From positions 1 through 64,000 of the forward strand of contig JADLFM010000100.1 in the NCBI GenBank assembly GCA_020845495.1: a DNA stretch of 64,000 bases, written 5' to 3'. This stretch comes from Chloroflexota bacterium (GTDB lineage Bacteria > Chloroflexota > UBA6077 > JACCZL01). The notes under the pieces were generated by a model that saw nothing but the letters and a program-made list of their open reading frames with translations, had not been told where the DNA came from and made no database searches. Position numbers and translations under genes: made by a program. Below, one piece after another: positions 1 to 18,516 of the stretch (positions within the stretch are counted from its first letter, which is position 1; the number at the start of each line of letters is the position of its first letter).

Positions 1-123
<123 letters not shown>

Positions 124-193
124 CGCCGTCATTCCTCCTTGCGTCGCTCGATCGGGACTCCCGCACGGGGGCCCGAACGCCAGGGAGCGGGCG

Positions 194-2266
<2,073 letters not shown>

Positions 2267-2380
2267 CGTCTTCGCCTTTGTCAGCAGCGGGCTGTGCACT
2301 TGGACCGCAGGGGTCAGGCGTAAGCGGTCAGCGTCGATCGCCTCCCGCGCCCACTGCTTCCCGGCTTCCCGGCGCGTTCC

Positions 2381-2851
2381 TTACCAGCGGTAATGAGCGA
2401 ACGCCTTGTTGGCATCCGCCATCCGGTGGGTATCGTCGCGCTTCTTTACCGTCGCTCCCGTTCCGTGGAACGCATCGAGAAGTTCAGATGCGAGCTTCTC
2501 GGACATCGTCTTGCCAGATCGTGCGCGGGCCGACGCGATCAGCCAGCGCATCGCGAGCGATACGCGGCGGTCGCCCCGGATCTCGACCGGCACCTGATAG
2601 GTCGCGCCGCCGACGCGGCGCGGTTTCACCTCGAGCACCGGCGTCGCGTTACGAAGCGCCTGCTCGAACACGTCGACGGCCGGGCGGCGCACCTGGTTCT
2701 CGGCACGTTCGAGTGCGTCGTACACGATCCGCTCGGCTAGACTCTTCTTGCCATCCAGCATCATCTTGTTGATGAAGCGGGAGATTGTCTTGCTACCGTA
2801 ACGCCCATCGGGCGGGGTTTCCCGCTTGACCACCCGGGCACGCCGAGGCAT
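2381..2851 (-). CDS. rpsG: 30S ribosomal protein S7
   Basis: 156 residues, the normal S7 length. S7 nucleates assembly of the 30S head by binding the 3' major domain of 16S rRNA. The sequence begins MPRRARVVKRE and has the basic helical core RFINKMMLDGKK and the C-terminal region MADANKAFAHYRW. The start at 2851 has a GGAGGG ribosome binding site about 7 nt upstream, so the 27-codon upstream extension of the open frame is rejected. It lies about 115 bp before fusA and about 195 bp after rpsL, with a hairpin in the latter gap. Confidence 0.97.
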   Translation of the reverse strand: MPRRARVVKRETPPDGRYGSKTISRFINKMMLDGKKSLAERIVYDALERAENQVRRPAVDVFEQALRNATPVLEVKPRRVGGATYQVPVEIRGDRRVSLAMRWLIASARARSGKTMSEKLASELLDAFHGTGATVKKRDDTHRMADANKAFAHYRW

Positions 2852-2999
2852 GGTCACCCTCCGACGTCGGCTCGCGCCGACAGAACAACCTACGGTACAG
2901 AGGAACGGCGCTCGGCCAACACCTCGCGGCATCGTTCGTGCATCTATGACCGCGGTCTACCCTCAGGACGGCCACGCCGCCCCACCCGCGCATGAAGAA

Positions 3000-3023
3000 G
3001 GCCAGGGATGCTTAGCCCTGGCC
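3000..3023 (-). terminator. Hairpin between rpsL and rpsG (attenuator or processing site)
   Basis: GGCCAGGG pairs with CCCTGGCC around an 8-nt loop, about 22 bp after the rpsL stop. On the minus strand it is followed by TTCTTC, a poor U-tract. rpsG and fusA lie downstream in the same direction, so a partial terminator or RNA-processing site is more plausible than full termination. This is inference from the fold alone. Confidence 0.4.
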
Positions 3024-3045
3024 CGAGCAGGCTTCCCCGAGGGGC

Positions 3046-3477
3046 CTACCTGCCAGCACCCGGCCCCTTGGCCGCCTTCGCACCATACTTCGACCGCCCC
3101 TGTTTTCGGTCACGGACCCCGCCGGCGTCCAGGGCACCACGTACCACGTGATACCGTACCCCCGGCAGATCCTTCACGCGGCCACCACGAATCAGGACGA
3201 CCGAGTGCTCCTGAAGGTTGTGTCCTTCGCCAGGGATGTACGCCGTGACTTCCATCCCGTTCGTCAGGCGAACGCGACAGATCTTCCGAAGCGCCGAGTT
3301 CGGCTTCTTCGGGGTCATCGTCCGGACCTGGAGGCAGACGCCACGCTTCTGCGGTGAGCCGCGGCCACGCGTCGTACGCTTATCCAGGGCGTTGTAATTG
3401 AAACGGAGCGCCGGTGCGCTCGTCTTTTTGCGAAGCTTCTCCCGTCCCTTGCGGACGAGTTGATTGATGGTCGGCAA
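3046..3477 (-). CDS. rpsL: 30S ribosomal protein S12 (TTG start)
   Basis: 143 residues of S12, the decoding-centre protein. [11 protein letters not shown] and [13 protein letters not shown] are intact, so the two lysines commonly changed in streptomycin-resistant mutants are wild type. The protein is longer than E. coli S12 (124 residues), partly because of about 16-19 extra residues ([16 protein letters not shown]) before GSPQKRGVC. The start is a TTG at 3477, read as the Met of [11 protein letters not shown]; a GGAGGAG ribosome binding site lies about 6 nt upstream and no ATG lies near. A promoter is proposed at 3530-3558. Confidence 0.96.
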   Translation of the reverse strand: MPTINQLVRKGREKLRKKTSAPALRFNYNALDKRTTRGRGSPQKRGVCLQVRTMTPKKPNSALRKICRVRLTNGMEVTAYIPGEGHNLQEHSVVLIRGGRVKDLPGVRYHVVRGALDAGGVRDRKQGRSKYGAKAAKGPGAGR

Positions 3478-3529
3478 ACTGCTCCTCCGGCCGATACACC
3501 CGCCCGTCGGGAATGGGCGCCAACAGGTA

Positions 3530-3558
3530 AGTATACAGACCCGTCCGGCAGATCGCAA
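3530..3558 (-). promoter_or_regulatory. Putative sigma-A type promoter for rpsL-rpsG-fusA-tuf
   Basis: On the minus strand TTGCGA and TATACT are separated by exactly 17 bp. Transcription would start near 3523, about 45 nt before the rpsL TTG. This would give the translation genes their own promoter, separate from rpoBC. The -10 hexamer TATACT recurs near other housekeeping starts in the window (12197, 34610, and on the plus strand 18502). Confidence 0.6.
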
Positions 3559-3778
3559 ACACCGGCAACCGGACGAAAGTTGGGTAGTGTCGCGCACGTG
3601 GCCACTGCCGTACGCCCGGCGGTGCGCGAGCCAACGTGACGAAACAGTGTACCAGCCGGCTCCCACGATCCGCACGTGTGACGATTGCCTGATCGGCCCC
3701 GAACCCGCGTGATCCCCTCGCCCCAGCAGGAGGCGATGGGATCCACGTGCGCGAGAACGGCTCGCACGAGCGTGGGCA

Positions 3779-3804
3779 GGCCCGGGGCGTGACCGTCCCG
3801 GGCC
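3779..3804 (-). terminator. GC hairpin after rpoC, probable terminator without U-tract
   Basis: GGCCCGGG pairs perfectly with CCCGGGCC around a 10-nt loop, about 27 bp after the rpoC stop. No T-run follows on the minus strand. Its position between rpoC and an internal promoter suggests that it separates two transcription units. Confidence 0.5.
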
Positions 3805-3830
3805 TCGTGTGTCCCCTCGATGGAAAGCGG

Positions 3831-8450
<4,620 letters not shown>

Positions 8451-8475
8451 CGTTCCCCCAGGAGTCATCAGCCAT

Positions 8476-8527
8476 CGGGTATCAGTCATCAGAAGGGAGC
8501 ACAGCGCCCTTTGATGACTGATACCCG
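8476..8527. repeat. Large near-perfect palindrome between rpoB and rpoC
   Basis: CGGGTATCAGTCATCA (8476-8491) is the exact reverse complement of 8512-8527. The inner AAGGG/CCCTT extends the stem to about 21 bp with one bulged G and a 9-nt loop. It fills almost the whole rpoB-rpoC gap. The core GGTATCAGTCATCAG matches GGTGTCAGGCATCAG at 56756-56770 in 13 of 15 positions, so it looks like a member of a dispersed palindromic family rather than a unique terminator. Confidence 0.85.
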
Positions 8528-8546
8528 AGAGGCTGACTACTCGCCC

Positions 8547-12059
<3,513 letters not shown>

Positions 12060-12196
12060 GAAGTCAAACCTCCTGCGGGGCACAGGTCGCGAGAAACGGA
12101 GTCAGGCCGGCGGGGCGTGCCGAGACCATCACAGGGGAGGGTGCGGATCGCGGCACAGGGCGCGCGGGAACGCGGCAGGCGCTGGCGGACGTCAAA

Positions 12197-12202
12197 AGTA
12201 TA
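12197..12202 (-). promoter_or_regulatory. Possible -10 element for rpoB
   Basis: TATACT on the minus strand sits about 130 nt upstream of the rpoB ATG, but no good -35 lies 16-18 bp further upstream. A second TATACT lies at 12340-12345. Either could be the -10 of a tandem rpoBC promoter; evidence is the hexamer alone. Confidence 0.3.
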
Positions 12203-12387
12203 CCCAGACGCTGGCGCTACGGGCGAAAACGCGCAAAGATCCGGCAGCCTCGGCCCGCTCGTGAGAGAGCGCCCGAAGCTCCGGATGTGTGGCTGGTTAT
12301 CGTTAGGTGACTGCGCACGCTATTACTGACTGCCTGCTGAGTATAACACGTCGCCGCATGGCCTGCGCGCCTCAGGCATCGTTTCGA

Positions 12388-12415
12388 GACCCGCTCAGGA
12401 TGGCCTGAGCGGGTC
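12388..12415. other. Perfect 12-bp palindrome with 4-nt loop in divergent promoter region
   Basis: GACCCGCTCAGG pairs exactly with CCTGAGCGGGTC around ATGG. It lies 11 bp upstream of the -35 of the plus-strand promoter. No gene ends here, because both flanking genes point away from it, so a terminator role is unlikely. An operator for a dimeric regulator is possible. Confidence 0.55.
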
Positions 12416-12425
12416 TGGACGCTCG

Positions 12426-12453
12426 TTGTTTCCAGCGGGGATTCTGCTATAAC
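12426..12453 (+). promoter_or_regulatory. Putative promoter giving a nearly leaderless mRNA
   Basis: TTGTTT, a 16-bp spacer and TATAAC preceded by TGC (extended -10). The predicted start is near 12460, only about 7 nt before the ATG at 12467. No Shine-Dalgarno sequence precedes that ATG, which agrees with leaderless initiation. Confidence 0.5.
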
Positions 12454-12466
12454 GGGGCCGCCCGCC

Positions 12467-13438
12467 ATGGATATGTTCCGTCGAGTGCTGGATCATCCGG
12501 CCGCGCGGGTGGCCGGCCCGCTGTTGGGCGTGGCTTGCGCGGGCTTCTTCGTCTATGGCCTCGATCTCTCGGCGGTCGGGGCGGCGTTGGACGGCATGGC
12601 CTGGTGGTGGTTGGGGCCGGTCCTCCTGTTCGGCTGCCTGAACCTCTGGCTCCGGGCCGCCCGCTGGGGCATCCTGCTCGCACCTGCCGTTCCCCTGCCG
12701 ACCACCCAACTACTCGGCGTGGGCATCGCGTCGGCGCTGGCCGGCCTGGGGTTGCCGGCCAAGGGCGGGGATGTGGTGAAGCTGGTCCTGGCATCCCGCC
12801 TGCCGGGTGTACGCCTGACCGACGTCGCGGCAGCCGAAGTGCTCGAGCGGGTCGTGGACGGATCGATCTTCGGCTCATTCATCGCGGCCGGCACCCTCGC
12901 CGGGGGCGTAAAGGGCTGGCCGCTGATGCTTGGCCTCGGGGCGGTGGCCATCTACATCCCAGTGCTAGTGACCATCTCGCTTGCCGGCCGGTATGTCGGG
13001 GCAGCGGCGTCGTCTGATCCTGAGCGCCCGCGCGGGCATCCGCGCCGGTTGCTCGGTATCCTGGCGGCCGCTGCCCAGCGACGCGGCCCGCGGCTGCTGG
13101 TCCAGGCCGCGACCCTATCGCTCGTCGCCTGGGGCGCCGAGGCCATCGCCTACTACTCGCTGCTCGTCGCGTTCGGCTGGGTCGCGTCGCCGCTACTGCC
13201 GTTCGCTGCCGTCGGTGTGGCGAACTTTGCGTTTGCGGTCCCCGGCGCACCGGCCAGCGTCGGGACGTTCCACGTGCCGGTCAGTTCGCTGCTTGTGGAC
13301 GGGTTCGGCGCCGAGCCGAGCATGGCCGCGGCCTATGCGGTCGTCCTGCACGTTGCCATCATGCTGCCGGTTCCGCTGCTGTGGGGCGTCCTGACGGCCC
13401 GCCGGCACTGGCAGGCGGCACAGGTCCGCGCCGCATGA
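12467..13438 (+). CDS. Flippase-like integral membrane protein (UPF0104 / LPG synthase TM family)
   Basis: 323 residues with about eight hydrophobic segments. The motif NLWLRAARWGILL and the following GLGLPAKGGDVVKLVL match the lysylphosphatidylglycerol synthase transmembrane domain family, which is linked to lipid or glycolipid handling in the membrane. The substrate cannot be read from sequence. The stop overlaps the ATG of the GH1 gene (ATGA), so the two are translationally coupled, which suggests a joint role in glycoside or glycolipid metabolism (inference). The start probably lacks a leader, see the promoter at 12426. Confidence 0.75.
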   Translation: MDMFRRVLDHPAARVAGPLLGVACAGFFVYGLDLSAVGAALDGMAWWWLGPVLLFGCLNLWLRAARWGILLAPAVPLPTTQLLGVGIASALAGLGLPAKGGDVVKLVLASRLPGVRLTDVAAAEVLERVVDGSIFGSFIAAGTLAGGVKGWPLMLGLGAVAIYIPVLVTISLAGRYVGAAASSDPERPRGHPRRLLGILAAAAQRRGPRLLVQAATLSLVAWGAEAIAYYSLLVAFGWVASPLLPFAAVGVANFAFAVPGAPASVGTFHVPVSSLLVDGFGAEPSMAAAYAVVLHVAIMLPVPLLWGVLTARRHWQAAQVRAA

Positions 13439-14754
13439 GCGGGGCGGCACTGCGCTTCCCAGAGGGTTTCCTGTGGGGCTCGGCGACGGCCGCCCATCAG
13501 GTCGAGGGGAACAACACCAACAACGACTGGTGGGCGGCCGAGCAGGCCGGCCGGGTCCGCTTCCGCTCCGGCGACGCCTGCGATCAGTACCACCGCTTCG
13601 ATCAGGACTTCGCGCTGCTCGGGCAACTTGGCCAGACCTGCCATCGCCTCTCGTTGGAATGGAGCCGCATCGAGCCGCGCCCTGGCGAGTTAGACCAGGC
13701 GGCTATCGCGCACTACCGCGCGGTGCTCGAATCGGTCCGGCGGCACGGTATGGAACCGATTGTCACGCTCCATCACTTCACCAACCCGCTCTGGCTCGTG
13801 GAGCGGGGCGGTTGGACCCGGCCGGAAGCGGTCCGCTACTTCGAGCGCTACGCTCGAAGGATGGCGCGCGAGTATCAGGATCTCGTCCGCTACTGGGTCA
13901 CCATCAACGAGCCGGGCGTGTACGCCTCACAGGGCTGGGTGCTCGGGGTCTGGCCGCCGAATCGTCCGAACGACCTCCCCGGTGCGATGCGGGTGCTCCG
14001 CACTATGGCGCTCGCGCACGGCCGGGCCTATCGGGCGATGAAGGAGGTCCAGCCAGACGCGCGGATCGGTGTCGCCCACCACTGGCGCATCTTCGACCCG
14101 GCCAACCCGGATCGGCGCGGCGACCGGCTCGTCGCAGCGATTCGGAACCGGCTGATGAACATGATGTTCCCAGTCGCGATCCGGACCGGCCGGATCGTCC
14201 CGCCGGCCGGCAGCGGCCGGGTCATCCCCTGGCTCGCGAACACCGAGGACTGGATTGGGCTGAACTACTACACCCGCGAGCACGACGTGTTTGACCCGCG
14301 CGAGGCCCGCCTGATGTTCGGCCGCGAGATGCTCCCAGACGTCTCGCGCAACCAACTCGGCTGGGAAATCTATCCGCAGGGCCTGGAGCGGGCGCTCCTG
14401 GCGATTGCGCCGCCATCGCTCGGTCGCGAGGTGATCATCACCGAGAACGGCATCCCCGAGCCGGGGCACCAGGATCTGCTGCGCCCGTCGTTCCTCGTTC
14501 AGCACCTGATGGCCTGTCACCGGGCCATCCAACAGGGCGTGCGCCTGCGGGGCTACGCTCATTGGACCAGCCTTGACAACTTCGAGTGGGCCGAGGGGTT
14601 CGTGCCACGCTTTGGACTCGTGTACGTGGACTTCGCAACCCAGGTCCGCACGCCGAAGCCGAGTGCCTACCTGTATCGGGACATCATCCAGCGGAACGGC
14701 CTGAGCGCCGACGAGATCGGTCGCTTCGGCAACCCAGCGACAGTGCGAACGTAG
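13435..14754 (+). CDS. Glycoside hydrolase family 1 (beta-glucosidase type)
   Basis: 439 residues, normal GH1 length. FPEGFLWGSATAAHQVEG at the amino terminus is a GH1 signature. The acid/base glutamate lies in TINEPGVYASQGW near residue 159 and the nucleophile in ITENGIPEPG near residue 336. DNFEWAEGFVPRFGLVYVDF near the end is also characteristic. There is no signal peptide, so it is cytoplasmic. The start overlaps the preceding membrane-protein stop as ATGA, so the 18-codon upstream extension is rejected. The sugar specificity (glucoside, galactoside or other) is not resolved. Confidence 0.9.
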   Translation: MSGAALRFPEGFLWGSATAAHQVEGNNTNNDWWAAEQAGRVRFRSGDACDQYHRFDQDFALLGQLGQTCHRLSLEWSRIEPRPGELDQAAIAHYRAVLESVRRHGMEPIVTLHHFTNPLWLVERGGWTRPEAVRYFERYARRMAREYQDLVRYWVTINEPGVYASQGWVLGVWPPNRPNDLPGAMRVLRTMALAHGRAYRAMKEVQPDARIGVAHHWRIFDPANPDRRGDRLVAAIRNRLMNMMFPVAIRTGRIVPPAGSGRVIPWLANTEDWIGLNYYTREHDVFDPREARLMFGREMLPDVSRNQLGWEIYPQGLERALLAIAPPSLGREVIITENGIPEPGHQDLLRPSFLVQHLMACHRAIQQGVRLRGYAHWTSLDNFEWAEGFVPRFGLVYVDFATQVRTPKPSAYLYRDIIQRNGLSADEIGRFGNPATVRT

Positions 14755-14809
14755 GGGCGTCAACCTCAGTAGCCCCTTTACCCGCCAGCCCCCTCGCCCA
14801 CATCGTAGA

Positions 14810-14846
14810 GAGTTCCCCGATACCGTCCGGCGGCACCGGGGAACTC
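14810..14846. terminator. Hairpin between convergent genes (bidirectional terminator candidate)
   Basis: GAGTTCCCCG pairs with CGGGGAACTC across a 17-nt loop in the short gap between the convergent GH1 and aldo/keto reductase genes. It is flanked by CCCCCTCGCCCACA (14789-14802) and GGGGCCGGGGGTGTGGGG (14874-14891), members of the GC-rich dispersed repeat class. Confidence 0.5.
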
Positions 14847-14921
14847 GAGAATGGCGGGCCGATGTCCAGACCTGGGGCCGGGGGTGTGGGGTTGCTGGCC
14901 GAGCGTGACGGGGTTCCCGAC

Positions 14922-15959
14922 TCAGGTGGCCGGGGCCTCGACCGCGACCGGCTCCCACTCGTCCTGGGCGAAGCGGAGCGGCGTGAACGTCGAGATCATG
15001 CCCTTCGCATCGCGCATGATCTCGTCGATCTTGCGGATCTCCTCGTCCGTGAGCTTCAACTCGACGCCGGCGAGGTTCTGATGAAGCTCTTCGGGCGTGC
15101 GCGAGCCAACCAGCGCCACGCTCAAGACGGGATTCAGGAGCACCCAGGCCAGCGCGATCTGGCTCATCGGGACGCCCCGCGGCTCGGCGACCTCGCGCCT
15201 CAGCCGGTTCACCACCTCGATGTTGTTGCGGAAGTTGTCGCCCTTGAGGATCGGCTGGCCGAAGGCAACCCCACGTGAGCGCCAGTCGTTCGGGTCGAAC
15301 GCGGTGTCAGAGGTGAAGGCGCCGGTCAGCAGCCCGTGGCCGAGCGATCCGTACCCCATCACCCCGATGTTGTGTTGCTTGCAGAAGGGGAAAATCTCCT
15401 GCTCCATCCGGCGGTCGAACAAGTGATAGCCGACCTGGATAACATCAATCGGGCGGACCTTCTGGAACGCCTCCATTTGCTCGACGGTGAAGTTCGAGAC
15501 GCCGACATAGCGAACCTTGCCGGCCTTGACGACCTCGTCCATGACTGCCGCCGTCTCCTCGAACGGCACTTTCGGGTCCGGCCAGTGCACGAGATAGACG
15601 TCGATACGGTCGGTGTCAAGGCGCTTCAGGCTGGCGTCGACCTCTTCGAGGATGTTCGCGCGGCTGGCATCGCGGTCGACGATCCTGGTCTCGGGGTTGA
15701 AGCGGATGCCGCACTTGGTGACCAGAATGACGTCGTCGCGGCGCCCCTTGAGCGCCCGCCCGGTGACGGTCTCGGAATGGCCGGTGCCGTAGCCGGGCGC
15801 GGTGTCGACGCAGTTCACGCCGGCGTCGAGGGCGCGCCGGATCGCCTGGATCGCCTCCTCGTCGACGATCGCACCGTAGCGGTCGCCGCTCATCGGCCAG
15901 GTTCCGAACCCCATCGCCGAGACCTTGAGGCCGGTCCGTCCAAACGTTCGGTACTCCAT
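14922..15959 (-). CDS. Aldo/keto reductase
   Basis: 345 residues of the NAD(P)H-dependent AKR barrel family. The catalytic tetrad is visible: Asp and Tyr in CVDTAPGYGTGHSET, Lys in ILVTKCG, His in YLVHWPD. GVSNFTVEQ and the cofactor-binding GSRTPEEL segment are also present. The start at 15959 (MEYRTFGRTGLKVSAMGFGT) has GGGAGGC about 8 nt upstream, so the 41-codon upstream extension is rejected. The physiological substrate is unknown. It is convergent with GH1 and divergent from the Ldh2-family gene. Confidence 0.9.
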   Translation of the reverse strand: MEYRTFGRTGLKVSAMGFGTWPMSGDRYGAIVDEEAIQAIRRALDAGVNCVDTAPGYGTGHSETVTGRALKGRRDDVILVTKCGIRFNPETRIVDRDASRANILEEVDASLKRLDTDRIDVYLVHWPDPKVPFEETAAVMDEVVKAGKVRYVGVSNFTVEQMEAFQKVRPIDVIQVGYHLFDRRMEQEIFPFCKQHNIGVMGYGSLGHGLLTGAFTSDTAFDPNDWRSRGVAFGQPILKGDNFRNNIEVVNRLRREVAEPRGVPMSQIALAWVLLNPVLSVALVGSRTPEELHQNLAGVELKLTDEEIRKIDEIMRDAKGMISTFTPLRFAQDEWEPVAVEAPAT

Positions 15960-16154
15960 GGAGTGCCTCCCAGGGGCGCCAGCACCAGCGCCGTGTCGTT
16001 GCCCGGCGACGCTCCGAGTGGCGTCGCCCGTATCGTCGGACGCGCTAGTATAGCCGTGCCGTCGGTTGGCGCTTCTGGGCAACGCGTTCGGCCATCGTGG
16101 CCGGCCGCCGCGCCCGTCGTGCCGCCGTCACCACCCTCGAGGGGGAGGACCGAT

Positions 16155-17183
16155 ATGCCCACCATTGGCGTGGACCACCTGACGAAGGTCGCAACGGACA
16201 TCTTTCGAGCCGCCGGCTCGACGCCCGAGAACGCTGACGGCGTCGTCTCGTCGCTCATCGGGGCGAACCTGGCCGGTCACGACTCGCACGGTGTTATCCG
16301 GATCCCGTTCTATGTGAACGAGATCGAGAACGGCCGCCTCGACCCGAAGGCGTCGCCGACTGTCACCCACGAAACCCACTCGACAGCCATCGTCGACGGT
16401 GCGAGCACCTTTGGGCAGGTCGGGGCGCGTTTCGCGGCCGACCTCGCCATCAAGAAGGCGCGCGAGGCCGGCGTGGCGGTCGTGACGGCCATGCACTGCC
16501 ACCACACCGGCCGCATCGGCGAGTGGGTCGAACGAATCGCGGCCGCCGGGATGGTGGGTTTCGCGACAGGCTCGGGGCCGTATGGCCCGTACAGTACGGT
16601 ACCCTTCGGGGGAGCGAAGGGGGCCCTGGGCACCAACCCGCTTGCGTTCGCGGTACCGCGCGGGAACGGCAAGCCGCCGATCCTGCTCGACTACGCCACG
16701 AGCGCTGTAGCGCAGGGGAAACTCCAGGTCGCGCGGGCCAAGGGCGTGCCGGTCCCCGAGAACTCGATCATCGACAAGAACGGCCAGGCGACAACCGATG
16801 TCGAGAAGTTCTTCGACGGCGGCTTCCTCCTGCCGTTTGCCGGCCACAAGGGATACGCGCTGTCGGTGATCGTCGAACTCCTGGCGGTGGGCCTGAGCGG
16901 CGGCGACAAGGTGGCCAAGAACGAACGGGCAAGCTGCCTGTTCCTGCTCGCGGTCAGCCCGGCCGCCTTCCGCGACTCAACGGACTTCGCCGAGTACGTC
17001 GAGGGCGTCGCCGACCGGCTCACCGCGATCCCGCCGGCGAGCGGCTTCTCGCGGGTGATGCTCCCCGGCGAGCCAGAAGCCAGCACGCGCGAGGAGCGGC
17101 GGCGCGAAGGCATCCCGGTACCCGACCGAACCTGGGAAGCCATCCAGAAGACAGCCGGCGAGGTCGGCGCGAAGATCGCCTGA
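16155..17183 (+). CDS. Ldh2/malate-lactate dehydrogenase family oxidoreductase
   Basis: 342 residues of the NAD(P)-dependent malate/L-lactate/L-sulfolactate dehydrogenase superfamily, unrelated to Rossmann-fold LDH. Typical motifs are GANLAGHDSHGVIRIPFYV near residues 35-55, the HCHHTGRIGEW region and PFGGAKGALGTNPLAFAVP, followed by GHKGYALSVIVELL. GGGGGAGGAC lies 6-13 nt before the ATG at 16155. A much longer frame upstream overlaps the divergent AKR gene and is an antisense shadow. Substrate is not resolved. Confidence 0.9.
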   Translation: MPTIGVDHLTKVATDIFRAAGSTPENADGVVSSLIGANLAGHDSHGVIRIPFYVNEIENGRLDPKASPTVTHETHSTAIVDGASTFGQVGARFAADLAIKKAREAGVAVVTAMHCHHTGRIGEWVERIAAAGMVGFATGSGPYGPYSTVPFGGAKGALGTNPLAFAVPRGNGKPPILLDYATSAVAQGKLQVARAKGVPVPENSIIDKNGQATTDVEKFFDGGFLLPFAGHKGYALSVIVELLAVGLSGGDKVAKNERASCLFLLAVSPAAFRDSTDFAEYVEGVADRLTAIPPASGFSRVMLPGEPEASTREERRREGIPVPDRTWEAIQKTAGEVGAKIA

Positions 17184-17194
17184 TCGGGCCTTTG

Positions 17195-17229
17195 AGCGCG
17201 TGGCAGGGATGGTGTCCCTGCCACGCGCT
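17195..17229 (+). terminator. 15-bp perfect hairpin after the dehydrogenase gene
   Basis: AGCGCGTGGCAGGGA and TCCCTGCCACGCGCT are exact complements around a 5-nt loop, 12 bp after the stop codon. The following bases are ACACCCCCC, so there is no U-tract. It is probably a terminator or an mRNA 3'-end stabiliser. Confidence 0.6.
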
Positions 17230-17279
17230 ACACCCCCCACTCCAGACACACCACGAGGGGAGGACTCGTAGGGCCGTCG

Positions 17280-17810
17280 ATGCGCTGGCTGCTAGCACTC
17301 GCACTCCTGTCCGCGGTGGCTCCTGTGCCCCCGAGCAGGGGCCTTGCCCTCGCGGCCGGCGATGGCACGCCGCCCGGCGCGAATGCGTCGCCAGAAATGC
17401 CGGACGCCTCAGGGGAGTCATCCCCGCCGGTCTGCACGCTCCAGACACCCCTGCCGAGCGAGCTTGCGCTCGTCCCGCCCCCGCCCGGCCTTCCTGCCGA
17501 GACGGCGGCGTTCTATGGTGCCTGGGAAGGCACTGTCCAGATGCCTGACGGACCGCTCGACGTGCGGATCGTCGTGCGCCGACTCGCCGCGACCGAGGCG
17601 TTCGTCATCGACTCATACCAGCTTCGGAGCCGGCCGGACGAGGGCCGTTGGGGCACCTACCGCGCCGACGTGGACGGCGGCCGGCTGACCTACGGCGACG
17701 CCACCCTTCAGGTCACGCTCACGATGAGCCCGGACCTCGCCACTGTCTCGGCCGGCCGCACATCCTCGAGCGGCGTCGCTACCACGGCGCTCAGCCGCTG
17801 TGCGCTCTAG
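17280..17810 (+). CDS. Secreted protein of unknown function
   Basis: 176 residues. The start MRWLLALALLSAVAPVPPSRG followed by ALAAGDG looks like a signal peptide. Next comes a Pro/Ser-rich stretch to about residue 70, then a compact domain (AFYGAWEGTVQMPDGPLDVRIVV...) of about 100 residues with beta-strand character that ends in a cysteine (SRCAL). Another Cys (PPVCTL) sits near residue 57, so a disulfide is possible. GGGGAGGA lies about 11 nt before the ATG. I do not recognise a family. It is a single gene after a strong hairpin. Confidence 0.6.
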   Translation: MRWLLALALLSAVAPVPPSRGLALAAGDGTPPGANASPEMPDASGESSPPVCTLQTPLPSELALVPPPPGLPAETAAFYGAWEGTVQMPDGPLDVRIVVRRLAATEAFVIDSYQLRSRPDEGRWGTYRADVDGGRLTYGDATLQVTLTMSPDLATVSAGRTSSSGVATTALSRCAL

Positions 17811-17957
17811 TCGCGCGACCTTTCTCTCTTCCCGCCGGGCGTGAGCGGGAGCAAAGGCGCTCTTCGAGGAGATGGAGGCGACGAAAGTATCCGCACTGGC
17901 GCTGCGAGTGGCCGCCTCCAAACGGGCCGTCAGGCGTGCTCTCAGGCGCCCTGCCGA

Positions 17958-18317
17958 CTACGGTACCCGCACGTAGATGAGGGCGTTGACCATCAGTACC
18001 ATGTCGACGCGGTCACCCAGGTCCGGGCGGAACGCCTCGCCAGCCGCGAAGAGCCCACCGGGCTGTACACTCGTGCGCACCTGCCCGAACGGGAACTGGG
18101 CCTTCACCTGCGCGACGTCGATCTCGCCGGCCTCCGGCGGCGCAGCCAGCACCACCTCGACTTCGACCTTCGACACATCGTCGACGCCGGCCACGGTGCG
18201 CAGCCCCGGCAGTGACAGGTGCTGGAAGCAGTTGCGGACGGCTCGCACGGCCGCCTTCGTCGGATCCTGCCCGTGCAGATCGACGCCGGTCCCCATCTCT
18301 ACCACGAACGTTCGCAT
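17958..18317 (-). CDS. Lin0512 family protein
   Basis: 119 residues. The sequence RTFVVEMGTGVDLHGQD followed by TKAAVRAVRN and the C-terminal MVLMVNALIYV matches the small conserved Lin0512 family, in which the function is unknown although the protein is widespread. The start at 18317 has GGAGGG about nine nt upstream. It stands alone, convergent with the secreted-protein gene and divergent from yceD. Confidence 0.8.
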   Translation of the reverse strand: MRTFVVEMGTGVDLHGQDPTKAAVRAVRNCFQHLSLPGLRTVAGVDDVSKVEVEVVLAAPPEAGEIDVAQVKAQFPFGQVRTSVQPGGLFAAGEAFRPDLGDRVDMVLMVNALIYVRVP

Positions 18318-18477
18318 CTGTCCAAACCCTCCTCGTCAGTATCGGGGTCAGTCTCGGACTGGCGTTCCTGTGGCCGTGTCCGGGGGCATGCCTCTGGCGC
18401 TTCGCCCGGATGTGCCTTGGCCGGCCTTGACGCCCCGAGAGCGTACCCTGTCCGCAGTCCGCCTGTCCGCACAGTCC

Positions 18478-18507
18478 TTGCCGAGTGCGCCGAACGCTCC
18501 TTATACT
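18478..18507 (+). promoter_or_regulatory. Putative promoter of the yceD-rpmF-fabG operon
   Basis: TTGCCG and TATACT separated by 18 bp, about 90 bp before the yceD start. The expected transcription start is near 18514, directly before a hairpin with a T-run. Confidence 0.5.
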
Positions 18508-18516
18508 TTTTGAGGC

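Larger units (their letters stand above)
3478..3830. other. rpoC-rpsL intergenic region, no gene seen
   Basis: About 350 bp without a credible coding region. It holds the rpsL promoter (3530-3558) near its rpsL side and a strong GC hairpin (3779-3804) just after rpoC. The open frames crossing it lack ribosome binding sites and family resemblance. Confidence 0.7.
12060..12466. other. Divergent rpoB / membrane-protein intergenic region
   Basis: About 400 bp with no gene. It contains two minus-strand TATACT hexamers (12197, 12340), a perfect 12-bp hairpin (12388-12415) and a plus-strand promoter (12426-12453). No uL10/bL12 gene or other ribosomal protein gene is seen. Confidence 0.65.

Noticed and set aside
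12388..12415. 12-bp palindrome as rpoB or flippase terminator
   Set aside because: No gene ends at this position; both neighbours are transcribed away from it.
15336..16154. Plus-strand extension upstream of the Ldh2-family gene
   Set aside because: It overlaps the well-supported aldo/keto reductase gene on the minus strand. The ATG at 16155 has its own strong ribosome binding site.
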